Shown: in pieces, positions 14,494 to 23,639 of the stretch | How positions within the stretch are numbered: position 1 is the first letter of the stretch | How the letters are laid out: every line of letters starts with the position of its first letter | Source: UBA4722 sp044221135 | GTDB lineage: Bacteria; Pseudomonadota; Gammaproteobacteria; DSM-16500 | Direction: 5' to 3' | NCBI GenBank assembly: GCA_044221135.1 | Contig: JBGAPT010000028.1 | Coordinates: 1-25,412, forward strand | DNA length: 25,412 bases | Notes under the pieces: generated by a model | The model's input: the letters and a program-made list of their open reading frames with translations, nothing else | Told to the model about the DNA's origin: nothing | The model's database searches: none | Translations under genes and position numbers: made by a program

Positions 14494-14814
14494 ATGGATA
14501 ATTATCAATTAGAAAGTGATAATGTATCGCTAGCTTTAACCCGACCGCTCACGCAGTTTGGCGTACCCTTACTTGCTTTTTATTCTAATGGAGTTGCCTG
14601 TTTTTTAGCTTGGACATTATTTCAAGCAGTTTTTCAGCAAGCATTTTGGCTCACTTTGTTTTTTATTTTATTTTTCATCATTAATCACTTAACCATGATG
14701 TGGATAACGTTACACGATTCTTTTGGGTTAAATATTTTTTGGATGAATGCTACGCGATTTACAAAACATGCCAATTCTTCTTTATGGAATAATACGGATT
14801 CTTTTGCACCATGA
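14494..14814 (+). CDS. virB3: VirB3-like T4SS inner-membrane protein
   Basis: A 106-residue protein with the VirB3 pattern: an N-terminal LALTRPLTQFGVPLLAFYSNG block, then two closely spaced membrane segments, then a short polar tail (WMNATRFTKH). VirB3 works with the VirB4 ATPase in pilus assembly. Its TGA overlaps the virB4 ATG as ATGA, indicating translational coupling. Confidence 0.87.
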   Translation: MDNYQLESDNVSLALTRPLTQFGVPLLAFYSNGVACFLAWTLFQAVFQQAFWLTLFFILFFIINHLTMMWITLHDSFGLNIFWMNATRFTKHANSSLWNNTDSFAP

Positions 14815-17225
14815 AATGGACTACGCCTGCAAAAAAAGAAAAGTCGGATTTCGAAAGAGAAATATCTCTTGCTGAAAAGATTCCTTATGCCTACATGCTT
14901 GATGCAGAAACAGTTGAAACTAAGAGTGGACACTTGTTGCAAGTGATTAGATTAGATGGGTTATTAGCGGAGACAATGAATGATTGCGATATCGATCATG
15001 AAAAAGAAATTAGAAATTCTTTACTAAAAAGTATCGCAGGCTCATCTACAGCGCTTTATTTTCATACGATACGTAAAAGGGAAGAGAGGCGATTACAAGG
15101 ACATTATAAACAAATTTTTTCAAAAGAATTGGATTCAATATGGCAGCAGAAAATGCAAGAAAAAACGTTTTTTGCTAATGAACACTATATCACTGTGGTA
15201 ACTAAGCCGCCTGTAGGTAAAATTCGTCGATTTTCTGATGTAATAAACAGTTTATCAGGTGCAGTCAACAAGCAAGCCCGTGACATTTACCGTAAAAAAA
15301 TGCATAAGGACTTAAATAAAACAACGGCACGCTTATTAAGTCATCTTGCTCATTATGGCGCACGCAAGTTAGGACTGATGGCTTCTGAGCAATCAGAGCC
15401 AGTATATTCTGAGGTATTAGGATTTTTATCCGAGTTAATTAATCTTGAAAAAAGAAAGATATTGCTGCCAATAGGTGATCTAGCAACCCATTTGCCTTAT
15501 AAACGCTTATTCTTTGATAAAGCATCTGGCACTTTTGCTTTAAAAAATCTACATAATGAATCAAAGTACGCCGCTATCCTTTCTATTAAAGAATATGATA
15601 AAGCAACTACTGCCGGAATGTTGGATGTACTCTTGGATATTAAGGCAGAAATGATTATTGTTCAGTCCTTTTCTTTTTTAGATAAAATAGTGGCTAGAAA
15701 AAAGATAATAGAGCAACAACGTAACCATGTGCAGTCAGATGATGACAGTCTCTCCGAGTCAGAAAAAATAAATCAAACACTGGATGAGCTTGGAAGTCAT
15801 GCTGCATCTGTCGGGCATCACCATTTATCTATCCTTTGTAAAGCAGATAGTATTGCTATTTTGGAGAAGAAAATTTCATTAATTGATGCTGCTTTTAATG
15901 AGATAGGCATTATTGCAATCAGAGAAGATGCAGGATTGAAACCGGCTTATTTTGCAATGTTACCTGCGAACCAAGCTTATATCACTCGACGTGCTATTAT
16001 TACTTCTAAGAATCTAGCAGGATTTGCCAGTTTACATAATTATGCCGTAGGGCAGTTTGCAGGTAATCATTGGGGAGAAGCTGTTACTCTGCTTGAAACA
16101 ATCAGCGGGACGCCTTTCTTTTTTAGCTTTCATCTGCTCGATGTAGCTAACACTTTTATTATTGGTTCAATGGGATCCGGTAAAACACTTTTAGAAGCCT
16201 TTTTACTTGCACAATCAATGAAACTGGGTGGGAGACTGATTGTTTTTGATAAAGATAGAGGGTTAGAAATATTTGTCAGAGCAATGGAAGGGGCTTATTC
16301 AGTGATGAATGCGGGAGAACGGACAGGGTTTGCGCCATTTCAGATAGAGGACACACCCGATAATCGTTATTTTTTAAGTTGCCTTTTGCAGAAAATAGCT
16401 GTTTTTAATGGTCAATGTGTAAGTGATGAAGAGATTGAACGAATTCATACGGCAGTAGAAGGTGCTTTTCATCTTCCGAAAGAAGAAAGAATTCTACGAA
16501 ATATTGTAGCCTTTTTAGGAATGCGAAAAGCAGATTCGCTACGTGCCCGTTTTGATGCCTGGGTCAATGAAGGTGATTATGCGTGGGTATTTGATAATGA
16601 AATTGACCATCTTGCTTTGCAGGGAGATGTAATCGGTTTTGATATGTCTAGTGTCTTAAAAGATACCACTCTTTGCGGAATTATTTATTTTTATCTTTTT
16701 CATCGTATTGAACAGATGATGGACGGTACTCGTACTCGTATTGTAGTAGCAGAAGGATGGCTTGCACTGCAAGATGAAGCGTTTCGTAGGCAAATACAAG
16801 ATTGGAGTTCAACGCCACGAAAAAAAGAATCTTTTTTAATTTTAGATACACAAGCACCGGCTGACATTGCCTCATCACCCATTGGCTGTAAAATTATTCA
16901 AGAAACAGTCACACAAATTTATTTTGCCAATCCGAGTGCACGTTATGAAGATTATGTTACCCGTTTTGGCTTGAGTGAAAAAGAGTTTCAAATCGTTCGA
17001 ACTTTGAATAAAAATGCACGATTTTTTTTGTTAAAGCAAGGGAAATTGAGTGTAGTCGTGCGTGCTGATCTCTTGGGTATGGATGATCAAATTGCTATAC
17101 TTTCTGGAAGAACAAAAAATATTAAATTACTTGATACGATTAGAAAGAAAGTAGGTGATAACCCTCGCGATTGGTTGCCTATTTTTAAAGAAGCCATTAA
17201 AAATAATAAGGAAGAAATAATATGA
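14811..17225 (+). CDS. virB4: VirB4-family T4SS ATPase
   Basis: An 804-residue VirB4/TrbE-type ATPase that powers pilus assembly and substrate transfer at the inner membrane. Walker A is GSMGSGKTL at about residues 452-460, followed by LIVFDKDRGLEIFVRAMEG. The Walker B region is RIVVAEGWLALQDEAF at about residue 640, where AE replaces the more usual DE. The N-terminal CagE/VirB4 domain shows HTIRKREERR and LPANQAYITRRAIITSKNLAGFASLHN. The length is normal. It overlaps virB3 and virB5 by ATGA. Confidence 0.92.
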   Translation: MKWTTPAKKEKSDFEREISLAEKIPYAYMLDAETVETKSGHLLQVIRLDGLLAETMNDCDIDHEKEIRNSLLKSIAGSSTALYFHTIRKREERRLQGHYKQIFSKELDSIWQQKMQEKTFFANEHYITVVTKPPVGKIRRFSDVINSLSGAVNKQARDIYRKKMHKDLNKTTARLLSHLAHYGARKLGLMASEQSEPVYSEVLGFLSELINLEKRKILLPIGDLATHLPYKRLFFDKASGTFALKNLHNESKYAAILSIKEYDKATTAGMLDVLLDIKAEMIIVQSFSFLDKIVARKKIIEQQRNHVQSDDDSLSESEKINQTLDELGSHAASVGHHHLSILCKADSIAILEKKISLIDAAFNEIGIIAIREDAGLKPAYFAMLPANQAYITRRAIITSKNLAGFASLHNYAVGQFAGNHWGEAVTLLETISGTPFFFSFHLLDVANTFIIGSMGSGKTLLEAFLLAQSMKLGGRLIVFDKDRGLEIFVRAMEGAYSVMNAGERTGFAPFQIEDTPDNRYFLSCLLQKIAVFNGQCVSDEEIERIHTAVEGAFHLPKEERILRNIVAFLGMRKADSLRARFDAWVNEGDYAWVFDNEIDHLALQGDVIGFDMSSVLKDTTLCGIIYFYLFHRIEQMMDGTRTRIVVAEGWLALQDEAFRRQIQDWSSTPRKKESFLILDTQAPADIASSPIGCKIIQETVTQIYFANPSARYEDYVTRFGLSEKEFQIVRTLNKNARFFLLKQGKLSVVVRADLLGMDDQIAILSGRTKNIKLLDTIRKKVGDNPRDWLPIFKEAIKNNKEEII

Positions 17226-17884
17226 AAAAATGGCTTGTTATTTTTTCTATCTTATTTAGTTTTAAAACGGCTTTTGCAAACGATATTACGCAAGTTTTAA
17301 ATATCTTGTCAAAAATAGCAGGTACTAATCTCTCTATTGAAAAAACTAATTTTGGTGAACTTTCTGAATTGCAAACGATGAGTAATGGATTAATTGGTAC
17401 GCACTCTTATGGCAGTCTTTATTATGATAATAATGCTTATAATTGGGGAAATGAAGCTAACACGTGGCAAGGGTTGCTTTCACTTTATCGAAGCGGTGTA
17501 CACGATAGTAAGTTGCTCAATATCATGCAGACAGTTGCAAATGAATTTCCTATTAATGATCGTTTCAAAAGTCCTAATGACATTGAAAATACTTATTATC
17601 GCTTACAAGCACAAACCACATTGACTTCTCGTTCATCTTCAGAACTGGCATTTGACCAAGTCTCAAGGCAAGCAAGAACCCTTATAGAGCTGCAATCTGA
17701 AATTGATAGAGCAAAAGATAGCAAATCAGCAATGGATTTGAATAATCGTTTTGCTTCTGAGCAGGCTCATTTGACTGTACAACAAACTAAATTATTGGCT
17801 TTGTTAGTCCAGCAAGTTGCAACTGATGCACAAGAAAAAGCAAATCGAGCCAATGAAGACGCTCATTTTTTTAATTATTCATAG
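17222..17884 (+). CDS. virB5: VirB5-like T4SS minor pilin
   Basis: A 220-residue exported protein. The signal peptide is MKKWLVIFSILFSFKTAFA, with cleavage after AFA. Mature features fit VirB5 proteins, minor components at the pilus tip. There is a central SNGLIGTHSYG/YDNNAYNWGNEANTWQGLL region, and the C-terminal half is long, charged and helical (QVSRQARTLIELQSEIDRAK, then FASEQAHLTVQQTKLLALLVQQ). The ATG overlaps the virB4 stop (ATGA). VirB5 sequences diverge, so the name rests partly on position. Confidence 0.82.
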   Translation: MKKWLVIFSILFSFKTAFANDITQVLNILSKIAGTNLSIEKTNFGELSELQTMSNGLIGTHSYGSLYYDNNAYNWGNEANTWQGLLSLYRSGVHDSKLLNIMQTVANEFPINDRFKSPNDIENTYYRLQAQTTLTSRSSSELAFDQVSRQARTLIELQSEIDRAKDSKSAMDLNNRFASEQAHLTVQQTKLLALLVQQVATDAQEKANRANEDAHFFNYS

Positions 17885-17899
17885 GAGAGAAGAGTGATC

Positions 17900-18055
17900 A
17901 TGACAATAAATCAAATAGTGACCTATATATTTATTTTTTTAGCGTGTTCTTTTTTATTTAATTTGTTAAGCGGATGTAGCACTTATTCAGAAACCAAAGC
18001 GCCTTGCAATTATGAAGGCTCATTTTGTGGCACGAAAATAGCGATTAACTACTAA
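17900..18055 (+). CDS. virB7: VirB7-like small lipoprotein
   Basis: A 51-residue lipoprotein. A hydrophobic signal segment ends in the lipobox LLSGC, with Cys26 as lipidation site. It is followed by a 25-residue tail containing two further Cys (APCNYEGSFCGT). Size, lipobox and location before virB6 fit VirB7, the outer-membrane anchor for VirB9. An in-frame GTG at 17894 lies closer to AGGAG (17883-17887) and may be the real start, adding two residues. Its stop TAA overlaps the next possible ATG (TAATG). Confidence 0.72.
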   Translation: MTINQIVTYIFIFLACSFLFNLLSGCSTYSETKAPCNYEGSFCGTKIAINY

Positions 18056-18066
18056 TGGAGGAAAAT

Positions 18067-18261
18067 ATGGTTAAAGATAAAAAGAAGAATGTCATTTTCA
18101 TAATCTTATTATTTATTGTTGTAGCAGTAATAAGCTATCAGTTTCAAAAAAATAAAAAAGAAAATTCATTTTTTAATATGGGGAAATCAGTCTCATCTGT
18201 TGAACAAAAAAATTTCTTTGATTATGGCGTTGATGAAAATTCATCTGGTAAAAAATTATGA
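18067..18261 (+). CDS. Small single-pass membrane protein of the T4SS operon
   Basis: About 64 residues from the ATG at 18067, which follows GGAGG at 5 bases. An upstream in-frame ATG at 18055 overlaps the lipoprotein stop and is less well placed. It has a short basic N-terminus (MVKDKKKN), one membrane helix (VIFIILLFIVVAVISYQF) and a polar tail, giving a type II-like topology with a likely periplasmic C-terminus. I do not recognise it as a numbered VirB protein. Its stop overlaps the virB6 ATG (ATGA). It may be an entry-exclusion or accessory assembly protein. Confidence 0.65.
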   Translation: MVKDKKKNVIFIILLFIVVAVISYQFQKNKKENSFFNMGKSVSSVEQKNFFDYGVDENSSGKKL

Positions 18262-19232
18262 CATATAATGAATCTATTATAGGAAATTTGTTTAAACTGG
18301 TCGATCAGTATAGTGCTGAATTTGTAGCCAACACTTATCATCATATTGTGATGAATTACTCAAGTATTTTTTATCTTTTCTCAGCGGTTTATTTAGGGTT
18401 TATTTTCATTGAAATACAGCGAGGTGCGAGGGCGAGTTCTGATTTTCCTTTTGTTATTATTAGAATAGTCACTGTTCTCACTATAGCGCTTAATTACAAT
18501 TATTTCTGCTTGTTTGTGTACAACGTATTTACTAACGGTCCGTTATACCTTTGCAAGGCTATTACTTTAAGCGAAAACACGCATATTGAGCCTTTGAATA
18601 TTAGTAGTGCTTTAGATCAATTTTTGAAAGGCGGGCTAACAGAGGCAAATAAATTATTTAGTATGGGAAGTTGGACAAATTTAACGTATACACTATTTGG
18701 TTGTTTTCTTTTTTTGGCATCGATTGTTGCAGTTGCTATTGCAGCCGGTCTCATTTTTTTAGCTAAAATTGCGAGTACTGTCATCTTAGCCTTATCACCT
18801 TTATTTATTTTCTTTGCACTCTTTGATTCAACAAAAGGATGGTTTGATGCTTACCTGCAACATTTGTTTACCTATGCACTCATACCCGTTGTGACTTGCT
18901 CAGTGCTGATGATTGTATTAAGTGTATCAAGTACGACCATTCAATACATGAATAGCGATACGCCTTCGTTCAAGCTTTTGATTCCTTTTTTTATTGCTTG
19001 CTTAGTGCAAATTTGGTTGTTCCTCCAAATCCCACAAAAATGTGCTTCGCTTGCTTCTGGATTTAATTTAAAGGGCGTTTTGTCCTCCTTTAAGGAAACA
19101 CAGAGTAGTATGCGGTTACTTCGTACTGTTCTAACAGGAGGCTCCACTGCGCATTGGATGATGCAGAGTGGAAAAACTGCTAAAAATTATTTAAAACTCA
19201 AGATGGCACGATTTAGCAAAACAGATAAATAG
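18258..19232 (+). CDS. virB6: VirB6/TrbL-family inner-membrane channel protein
   Basis: A 324-residue polytopic membrane protein with several hydrophobic segments across residues 33-260. The VirB6 signature is AAGLIFLAKIASTVILALSPLFIFFALFDSTKGWFDAYLQHLFTYAL split over about residues 162-208. In it, the Ala/Ser-Pro-Leu-Phe-Ile-rich segment followed by F..T..WF...L is typical. It forms part of the inner-membrane pore. Its polar C-terminus (about 60 residues) is cytoplasmic-like. The start overlaps the upstream stop by ATGA. Confidence 0.88.
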   Translation: MTYNESIIGNLFKLVDQYSAEFVANTYHHIVMNYSSIFYLFSAVYLGFIFIEIQRGARASSDFPFVIIRIVTVLTIALNYNYFCLFVYNVFTNGPLYLCKAITLSENTHIEPLNISSALDQFLKGGLTEANKLFSMGSWTNLTYTLFGCFLFLASIVAVAIAAGLIFLAKIASTVILALSPLFIFFALFDSTKGWFDAYLQHLFTYALIPVVTCSVLMIVLSVSSTTIQYMNSDTPSFKLLIPFFIACLVQIWLFLQIPQKCASLASGFNLKGVLSSFKETQSSMRLLRTVLTGGSTAHWMMQSGKTAKNYLKLKMARFSKTDK

Positions 19233-19240
19233 GAAATACT

Positions 19241-19981
19241 ATGTTGATAAAAAATATGAAGAAGAAACCACAAAAAACTGCAGGAAAAAATTTTTTCTTA
19301 AATTTTGATCTACAGGAAGTGGATTATTATACTCTTGCCAAAAATTGGTATCAGGAAGTCTATGAATCCACACTCTGTTCGCGTGATCGCTACCGATTAC
19401 TCGCCATTTTTTTAGGCGGCCTTTTGTCACTTAGTATGATTGCGCTCGTCATCATTTTGCCTTTGAAACACTATTTTTATCGCATTCTTACTGTTAACCA
19501 GACAACGGGGGAGGTGGTACAGCTTAAGGAATTGGAAACCAGCCGTTTACCGGAAAATTGGGTAATGACACGTTATTTTATTAATCAATATATTCAGAAT
19601 AGAAATACTTATCATTATGATGATATCAAACGATCATTTAATTTAACACTTGCAATGAGCGCACCTACCATTGCGAAAAATATTGAAGCAGAAATTGTGG
19701 ATACAAATCTTGCAAGTCCAATTAATGTGTTGGGTAAAGAAGGGTATCAAGATGTTACGGTGCTCAGCGTTAATCAGCTCAATTTAAATACTGCATTAGC
19801 CCGTTTTAAAATTTTAACGCATCCTAAAGAAAATGCTGTGCATTTTAAGCAAACAGATTTTCAAGCGGTAATTAAGTGGGACTACCAAAATAATAAAGCT
19901 ACATTACAAGAACGTGATCTAAATCCATTAGGATTCAGAGTGACTTATTATCAAGTGTCTCCTTTGTTCACAGATAATTAA
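19241..19981 (+). CDS. virB8: VirB8-like T4SS inner-membrane protein
   Basis: A 246-residue bitopic protein. It has a cytoplasmic N-terminus with the motif NWYQEVYESTLCSRDRYR, one membrane helix at about residues 53-72, then an NTF2-like periplasmic domain ending LNPLGFRVTYYQVSPLF, where NPLGF.V..Y is the classical VirB8 tail. VirB8 links the inner-membrane complex to VirB9/VirB10. AGGAAATACT precedes the ATG, supporting this start over the nearby Met6. It lies 9 bases before virB9. Confidence 0.9.
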   Translation: MLIKNMKKKPQKTAGKNFFLNFDLQEVDYYTLAKNWYQEVYESTLCSRDRYRLLAIFLGGLLSLSMIALVIILPLKHYFYRILTVNQTTGEVVQLKELETSRLPENWVMTRYFINQYIQNRNTYHYDDIKRSFNLTLAMSAPTIAKNIEAEIVDTNLASPINVLGKEGYQDVTVLSVNQLNLNTALARFKILTHPKENAVHFKQTDFQAVIKWDYQNNKATLQERDLNPLGFRVTYYQVSPLFTDN

Positions 19982-19990
19982 AGGCAATTT

Positions 19991-20758
19991 ATGCATAAAA
20001 AAACATTAATATTTTGGTTGTTATCTCTAGTCTGGATACCTTTGTCAGGGGTGTTTGCAGAGGGAACTGTACAATCGTTAGAGACTGATCCAAGAGCTAA
20101 AGTAGTAGCATTTGATCCTAACCAGATTTATGTGCTTAACACACACTATCTTATTTCAACAGACATCATCTTAGGCGAGGATGAAACAGTTAATTTAAAC
20201 GATGTACATTTGGGAGATGCGTCCGCTTGGGATATTGCTATTTCTCGTAATCATCTTTATTTAAAAGCTAAAAAACTAGATGCTAGTGGCAATTTAAGTG
20301 TGATATCGAATCGTTATGCTTACCATTTTGTATTAAGTGTTTCTGATAAAGAGCATGATTCTTTAGCCGAGACGCTCTTTTTAAAGTTTGTTTATCCTAC
20401 ACGTAGTCATGATGAGAAAAAACTGGCACTTGAGATGGTGTCTTTGCCATCTGATATTTGTTTAAATTCTCATAAATATAATCTGCAATACAGTTTTACA
20501 GGAGATAAAGAACAAGCACCTCTGCGTATATGTGATGATGGCTTGTTTACTTATTTTAAGTTCAGAGCAAAGGTCGATTTACCTGCTATTTTTATGGTCT
20601 TGCCTAATCGAAAAGAAGAAGTAGTCAATTATCGAATGGAAAAAAATTATATGGTGGTAGAACGCATCGCAAAAGCATTTACTTTGCGAAGTGGTAATGT
20701 TGTTACCAGTATCTATAATGATAAATACATAGGTGATTGGGAAAAAGTTAAAAAATAG
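19991..20758 (+). CDS. virB9: VirB9-like T4SS outer-membrane core protein
   Basis: A 255-residue exported protein with signal peptide cut near GVFA. The N-terminal domain shows DPRAKVVAFDPNQIYVLNTHYLISTDIILGEDETV, the VirB9/CagX signature. The C-terminal domain has PLRICDDGLFTYFKF and NGNVVTSIYN-like features (LRSGNVVTSIYN). It forms the outer-membrane core complex with VirB7 and VirB10. The reading frame is intact. It ends 18 bases before virB10, which has a strong GGGAGGG site. Confidence 0.9.
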   Translation: MHKKTLIFWLLSLVWIPLSGVFAEGTVQSLETDPRAKVVAFDPNQIYVLNTHYLISTDIILGEDETVNLNDVHLGDASAWDIAISRNHLYLKAKKLDASGNLSVISNRYAYHFVLSVSDKEHDSLAETLFLKFVYPTRSHDEKKLALEMVSLPSDICLNSHKYNLQYSFTGDKEQAPLRICDDGLFTYFKFRAKVDLPAIFMVLPNRKEEVVNYRMEKNYMVVERIAKAFTLRSGNVVTSIYNDKYIGDWEKVKK

Positions 20759-20776
20759 TTAAATAGGGAGGGAAAA

Positions 20777-21740
20777 ATGACAAATCAACAACAGGAAAAT
20801 TCTGATTCTGCTAGTGTAGAGCACGCTTCTCCTTTACCACTTAAAGGTGAGAAATTTGGTTTTAATAAATGGACGTTGTGTGTCATGGTACTGATATTAG
20901 CTTATATTTTCGTGCAAGGGTTAATTCATCATAAAAATAACGCTACGCAACCGAAAGAAGCTGATGAAACCTATGTGGCTTCAAGTCCTATTACTCAAGA
21001 ACAAAAAGATAAATCAATTATCAATGATTCTCTGAATAAAGAGCATCAGATAGAGCAACAAATTGCAGCAGCTAAAGCCAAGGATTTTATAGATAGATTG
21101 CAAGTACCTCAAAATATGGGCACCGATGGTACAACAAATAATATACAGGCAACAACAGCAAATTTGCTAACACAAAGCCAAGATAAGTCTAATCTAATAC
21201 AGGCACCCGATGATCCTAATACCGCTTTTTTATTGCAGGCAAGTGAAACTAAAACAGAGCATAGTTATGCAACTTATTTAAAACCATTACCTTATTTGGT
21301 GGGGCAAGGTAAATTTATTTTTGGAACATTAGCTGTTGCTATTGATTCAGACTTACCTGGACAAATTGAAGCAGTAGTCAACCAAGATATTTATGGTGAG
21401 CAGGGAAGAAAAATATTAATTCCTCGTGGATCACATTTAACTGGAGAATATCGATCAGGATTAAGCAATAACCAAAGTCGGCTTTTTACAGTATGGACGC
21501 GTATCAAAGAACCCAATGGTATTGATATCAGTTTAGGCTCAGAAGGAACAGATAGTTTAGGTAGAGCAGGGGTAACAGGGCAAGTGGATTATCATTTTAT
21601 TGATCGGTTTGGCAGTGCAATTTTATAAAAATACATTAAGCGAAGATGTGCATATCCCACCGACCATTCATGTGCCACAAGGCACACGTATAGTTGTTTT
21701 TGTCAATAAAGACCTTGATTTTAGCCGGGTCTATCGATGA
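20777..21740 (+). pseudogene. virB10: VirB10, internal deletion and frameshift near the C-terminus
   Basis: The first frame (20777-21628, 283 residues) has a cytoplasmic N-terminus, one membrane helix (about residues 33-51), a linker, and the start of the VirB10 domain (LPGQIEAVVNQDIYGEQGRKILIPRGSHLTGEYRSGL). It reaches VDYHFIDRFGSAIL and stops. In another frame, 21621-21740 encodes 39 residues (YKNTLSEDVHIPPTI ... FVNKDLDFSRVY), the exact end of VirB10. Family members have, from memory, roughly 40-60 residues between FG.A.L and the N..IPPTI block. These form the outer-membrane antenna helices. Here that segment is missing and the frame is broken. The fragment still ends in ATGA with virB11. 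Confidence 0.82.
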
Positions 21741-22796
21741 GTAATATTACAGCGCTTAATGCGTATCTTAAATTCTTTACACCTTACTTTGCTATGGAAG
21801 AAGTGAATGAAATTTGCATTAATAGACCTTATGAAATATGGGTAGAAAGAAAAGGGCACTTTAAGCGATTTGAAGAACCTAAATTTTCTATGGATTTTTT
21901 ATTACAATTTGCTTCATTGGTGGGCGAATACAATCAAAGAGAAATTTCACCTGAATGCCCTGTCTTATCTTCTGTTTTGCCAGATGGCTCAAGAGTACAA
22001 TTTGTAATAGAACCTGCTTGTGCCAAAGATACTTTTATTTGCGCCATTCGTCGCCATGCAGTTAAACAAGTCCCTTTAAAAAATTACTTTGAGGATAACG
22101 CACCTCTGCAGTCATTTGATGCGCAATCTGTTTCCTTGTTTTCTGATCAATCTTTATTAGCAATTTATGAAAAACGTGATTATATGCTTTTTTTAAGAGA
22201 AGCTGTATTAGCACGAAAAAACATTATTATCTCTGGAGGAACCTCAACAGGCAAAACTACTTTTTTGAATGTGCTTTTACAGGAGATCCCACAAAGCGAA
22301 CGAATTCTTACCATTGAAACAGACCGCGAGGTCAAAACTACACATCAAAATTGTGTTCACTTAATTAGCAGCAGAAGAGGGCAAAAGTGTTGCTGACATG
22401 ACTATGTTAGGCCTACTCAAAGCCAGTTTACGATTACGTCCTGACCGAATCCTTGTTTCTGAAATTCGAGCAGAAGAAGCTTACTCTTATTTGCGTGCTA
22501 TTAACTCAGGTCATCCTGGTTCGATAACCACTTTACACGCTGATACTCCCATCGGTTGTTTTGAGCAATTAGTATTAATGGCATTACAAAATGGATGTCA
22601 GTTATCACGTCAGGAAATTATGGCGTATGCCAAATCTATTGTTCATGTGGTTGTTCAAATTAAAAGAAGTATTGATGGTAAGCGGTTTATTTCAGAAATT
22701 TACTTTGACCAAGCTTTTTATAAAAAGAATAAGAAATTACAGTACTGTATAGAATCACCTGATGCACCGCTGGTTTTAGAGGAAGAAAATGCATGA
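21737..22796 (+). pseudogene. virB11: VirB11 T4SS ATPase, broken by a +1 frameshift
   Basis: Two overlapping frames together make a complete VirB11, the hexameric hot-dog ATPase of the inner membrane. The first (21737-22396) has the N-terminal domain (MEEVNEICINRPYEIWVERKG), Walker A GGTSTGKTT at about residues 167-175, and the TIETDRE box. It ends in a foreign HLISSRRGQKCC. The second frame, one base on, continues EEGKSVADMTMLGLLKASL, then LRPDRILVSEIR, AINSGHPGSITTLHAD and the C-terminus. The shift lies in the purine-rich stretch near 22370-22380. It may be a one-base insertion (or two-base loss), or a sequencing error. Confidence 0.85.
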
Positions 22797-22876
22797 TATT
22801 CCTCTCTACTCGCCCCTATATTCTCAGTTTAGCTCTTCAATATAAAGAAAATATTATTTTTCAAAGCGTTAAGAGA

Positions 22877-22983
22877 ATTTTTCCGGCTTCGCTGCGATTG
22901 ACCACCTACCTACTTCGTACGCAGGTGGTGACCACCTACCTACTTCGTACGCAGGTGGTCAATCGCAGCGAAGCCGGAAAAAT
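22877..22983. repeat. 107-bp palindromic element with internal 30-bp tandem duplication
   Basis: The outer arms, 31 bp each (22877-22907 and 22953-22983), are perfect reverse complements. Between and overlapping them, a 30-bp unit is present twice in tandem (22901-22930 and 22931-22960, one difference). Each unit is itself a hairpin with ACCACCT/AGGTGGT ends and a TACTTCGTA core. The DNA is much richer in GC than its surroundings. AGAATTTT occurs on both sides (22874-22881 and 22987-22994), a possible 8-bp target duplication. It is open in one frame (22793-23002), but that frame is probably fortuitous. It may be a mobile REP/RPE-like palindrome; a bidirectional terminator role is also possible. 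Confidence 0.8.
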
Positions 22984-23012
22984 AAAAGAATTTTATTTTT
23001 AAGGAAGAAAGA

Positions 23013-23639
23013 ATGCAAAAGACATCAAAACTACATCTGACTTTACGAGACATTGAGATTCTTTCTTTTATTAATCAATTTGGCTTTTGTGAAATACTGC
23101 AAATCCAAAAACAGTTTCATTTAAAAAAAGGCCGAAGCTATCAAATCATAAATAGGCTAATTGATGGAGGATTACTGTCTCATCAGCGTATTTTTTATGG
23201 CAAACATGGAGTGTATTTTTTGACAGAAGAGGGTGCATGCTATACAGATTTACCGGCGCTCAGAAAAATATCTTACCGTCATTACTATCATCATCTAAAA
23301 GTGATTGAAGTAGCAATACGATTAAATACACAGTATCCCCATGCAATCTGGGTGAGTGAACGGCAATTATTTATTAAGCAATTCGAAAAAGGCCATAGAA
23401 AGAAAGGTCATTTAGCTGATGGTTTATTAATCTTGCCAGAAAATAAAAAAATTGCAATTGAGGTAGAGCTCAGTCGTAAAAATGAAAAAAGACTTCAGTT
23501 TATCTTTAAAAAATATGCAGCAGAAGATGTAATGGAAGTCTGGTATTACTGTTGCGCTGATCTTGCGTCTTTTTTAACTAAGTTAAGTCAAAAAATGTCT
23601 TTTATAAAAATCTTTAATGTTGAAGAGTTTCTTGCATGA
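23013..23639 (+). CDS. Replication-relaxation (Replic_Relax) family protein
   Basis: A 208-residue protein. The N-terminal winged helix reads LTLRDIEILSFINQFGFCEI, then QIINRLIDGGLLSHQRIFYGKHGVYFLTEEG. The C-terminal half has a PD-(D/E)xK-like core: LADGLLILPENKKIAIEVELSRK, with Asp, EVE and Lys in the family pattern, preceded by HHLKVIEVAI and WVSERQL. Replic_Relax proteins are encoded beside TraG/TraD coupling proteins on conjugative elements and probably help in DNA processing or relaxosome function. AAGGAAGAAAG precedes the ATG. Its stop overlaps the coupling protein start (ATGA). Confidence 0.82.
   Translation: MQKTSKLHLTLRDIEILSFINQFGFCEILQIQKQFHLKKGRSYQIINRLIDGGLLSHQRIFYGKHGVYFLTEEGACYTDLPALRKISYRHYYHHLKVIEVAIRLNTQYPHAIWVSERQLFIKQFEKGHRKKGHLADGLLILPENKKIAIEVELSRKNEKRLQFIFKKYAAEDVMEVWYYCCADLASFLTKLSQKMSFIKIFNVEEFLA

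Noticed and set aside
22793..23002. A 69-codon open frame starting at an ATGA overlap with virB11.
   Set aside because: About half of it is the palindromic element and the rest matches nothing I recognise. It is better explained as a fortuitous frame.
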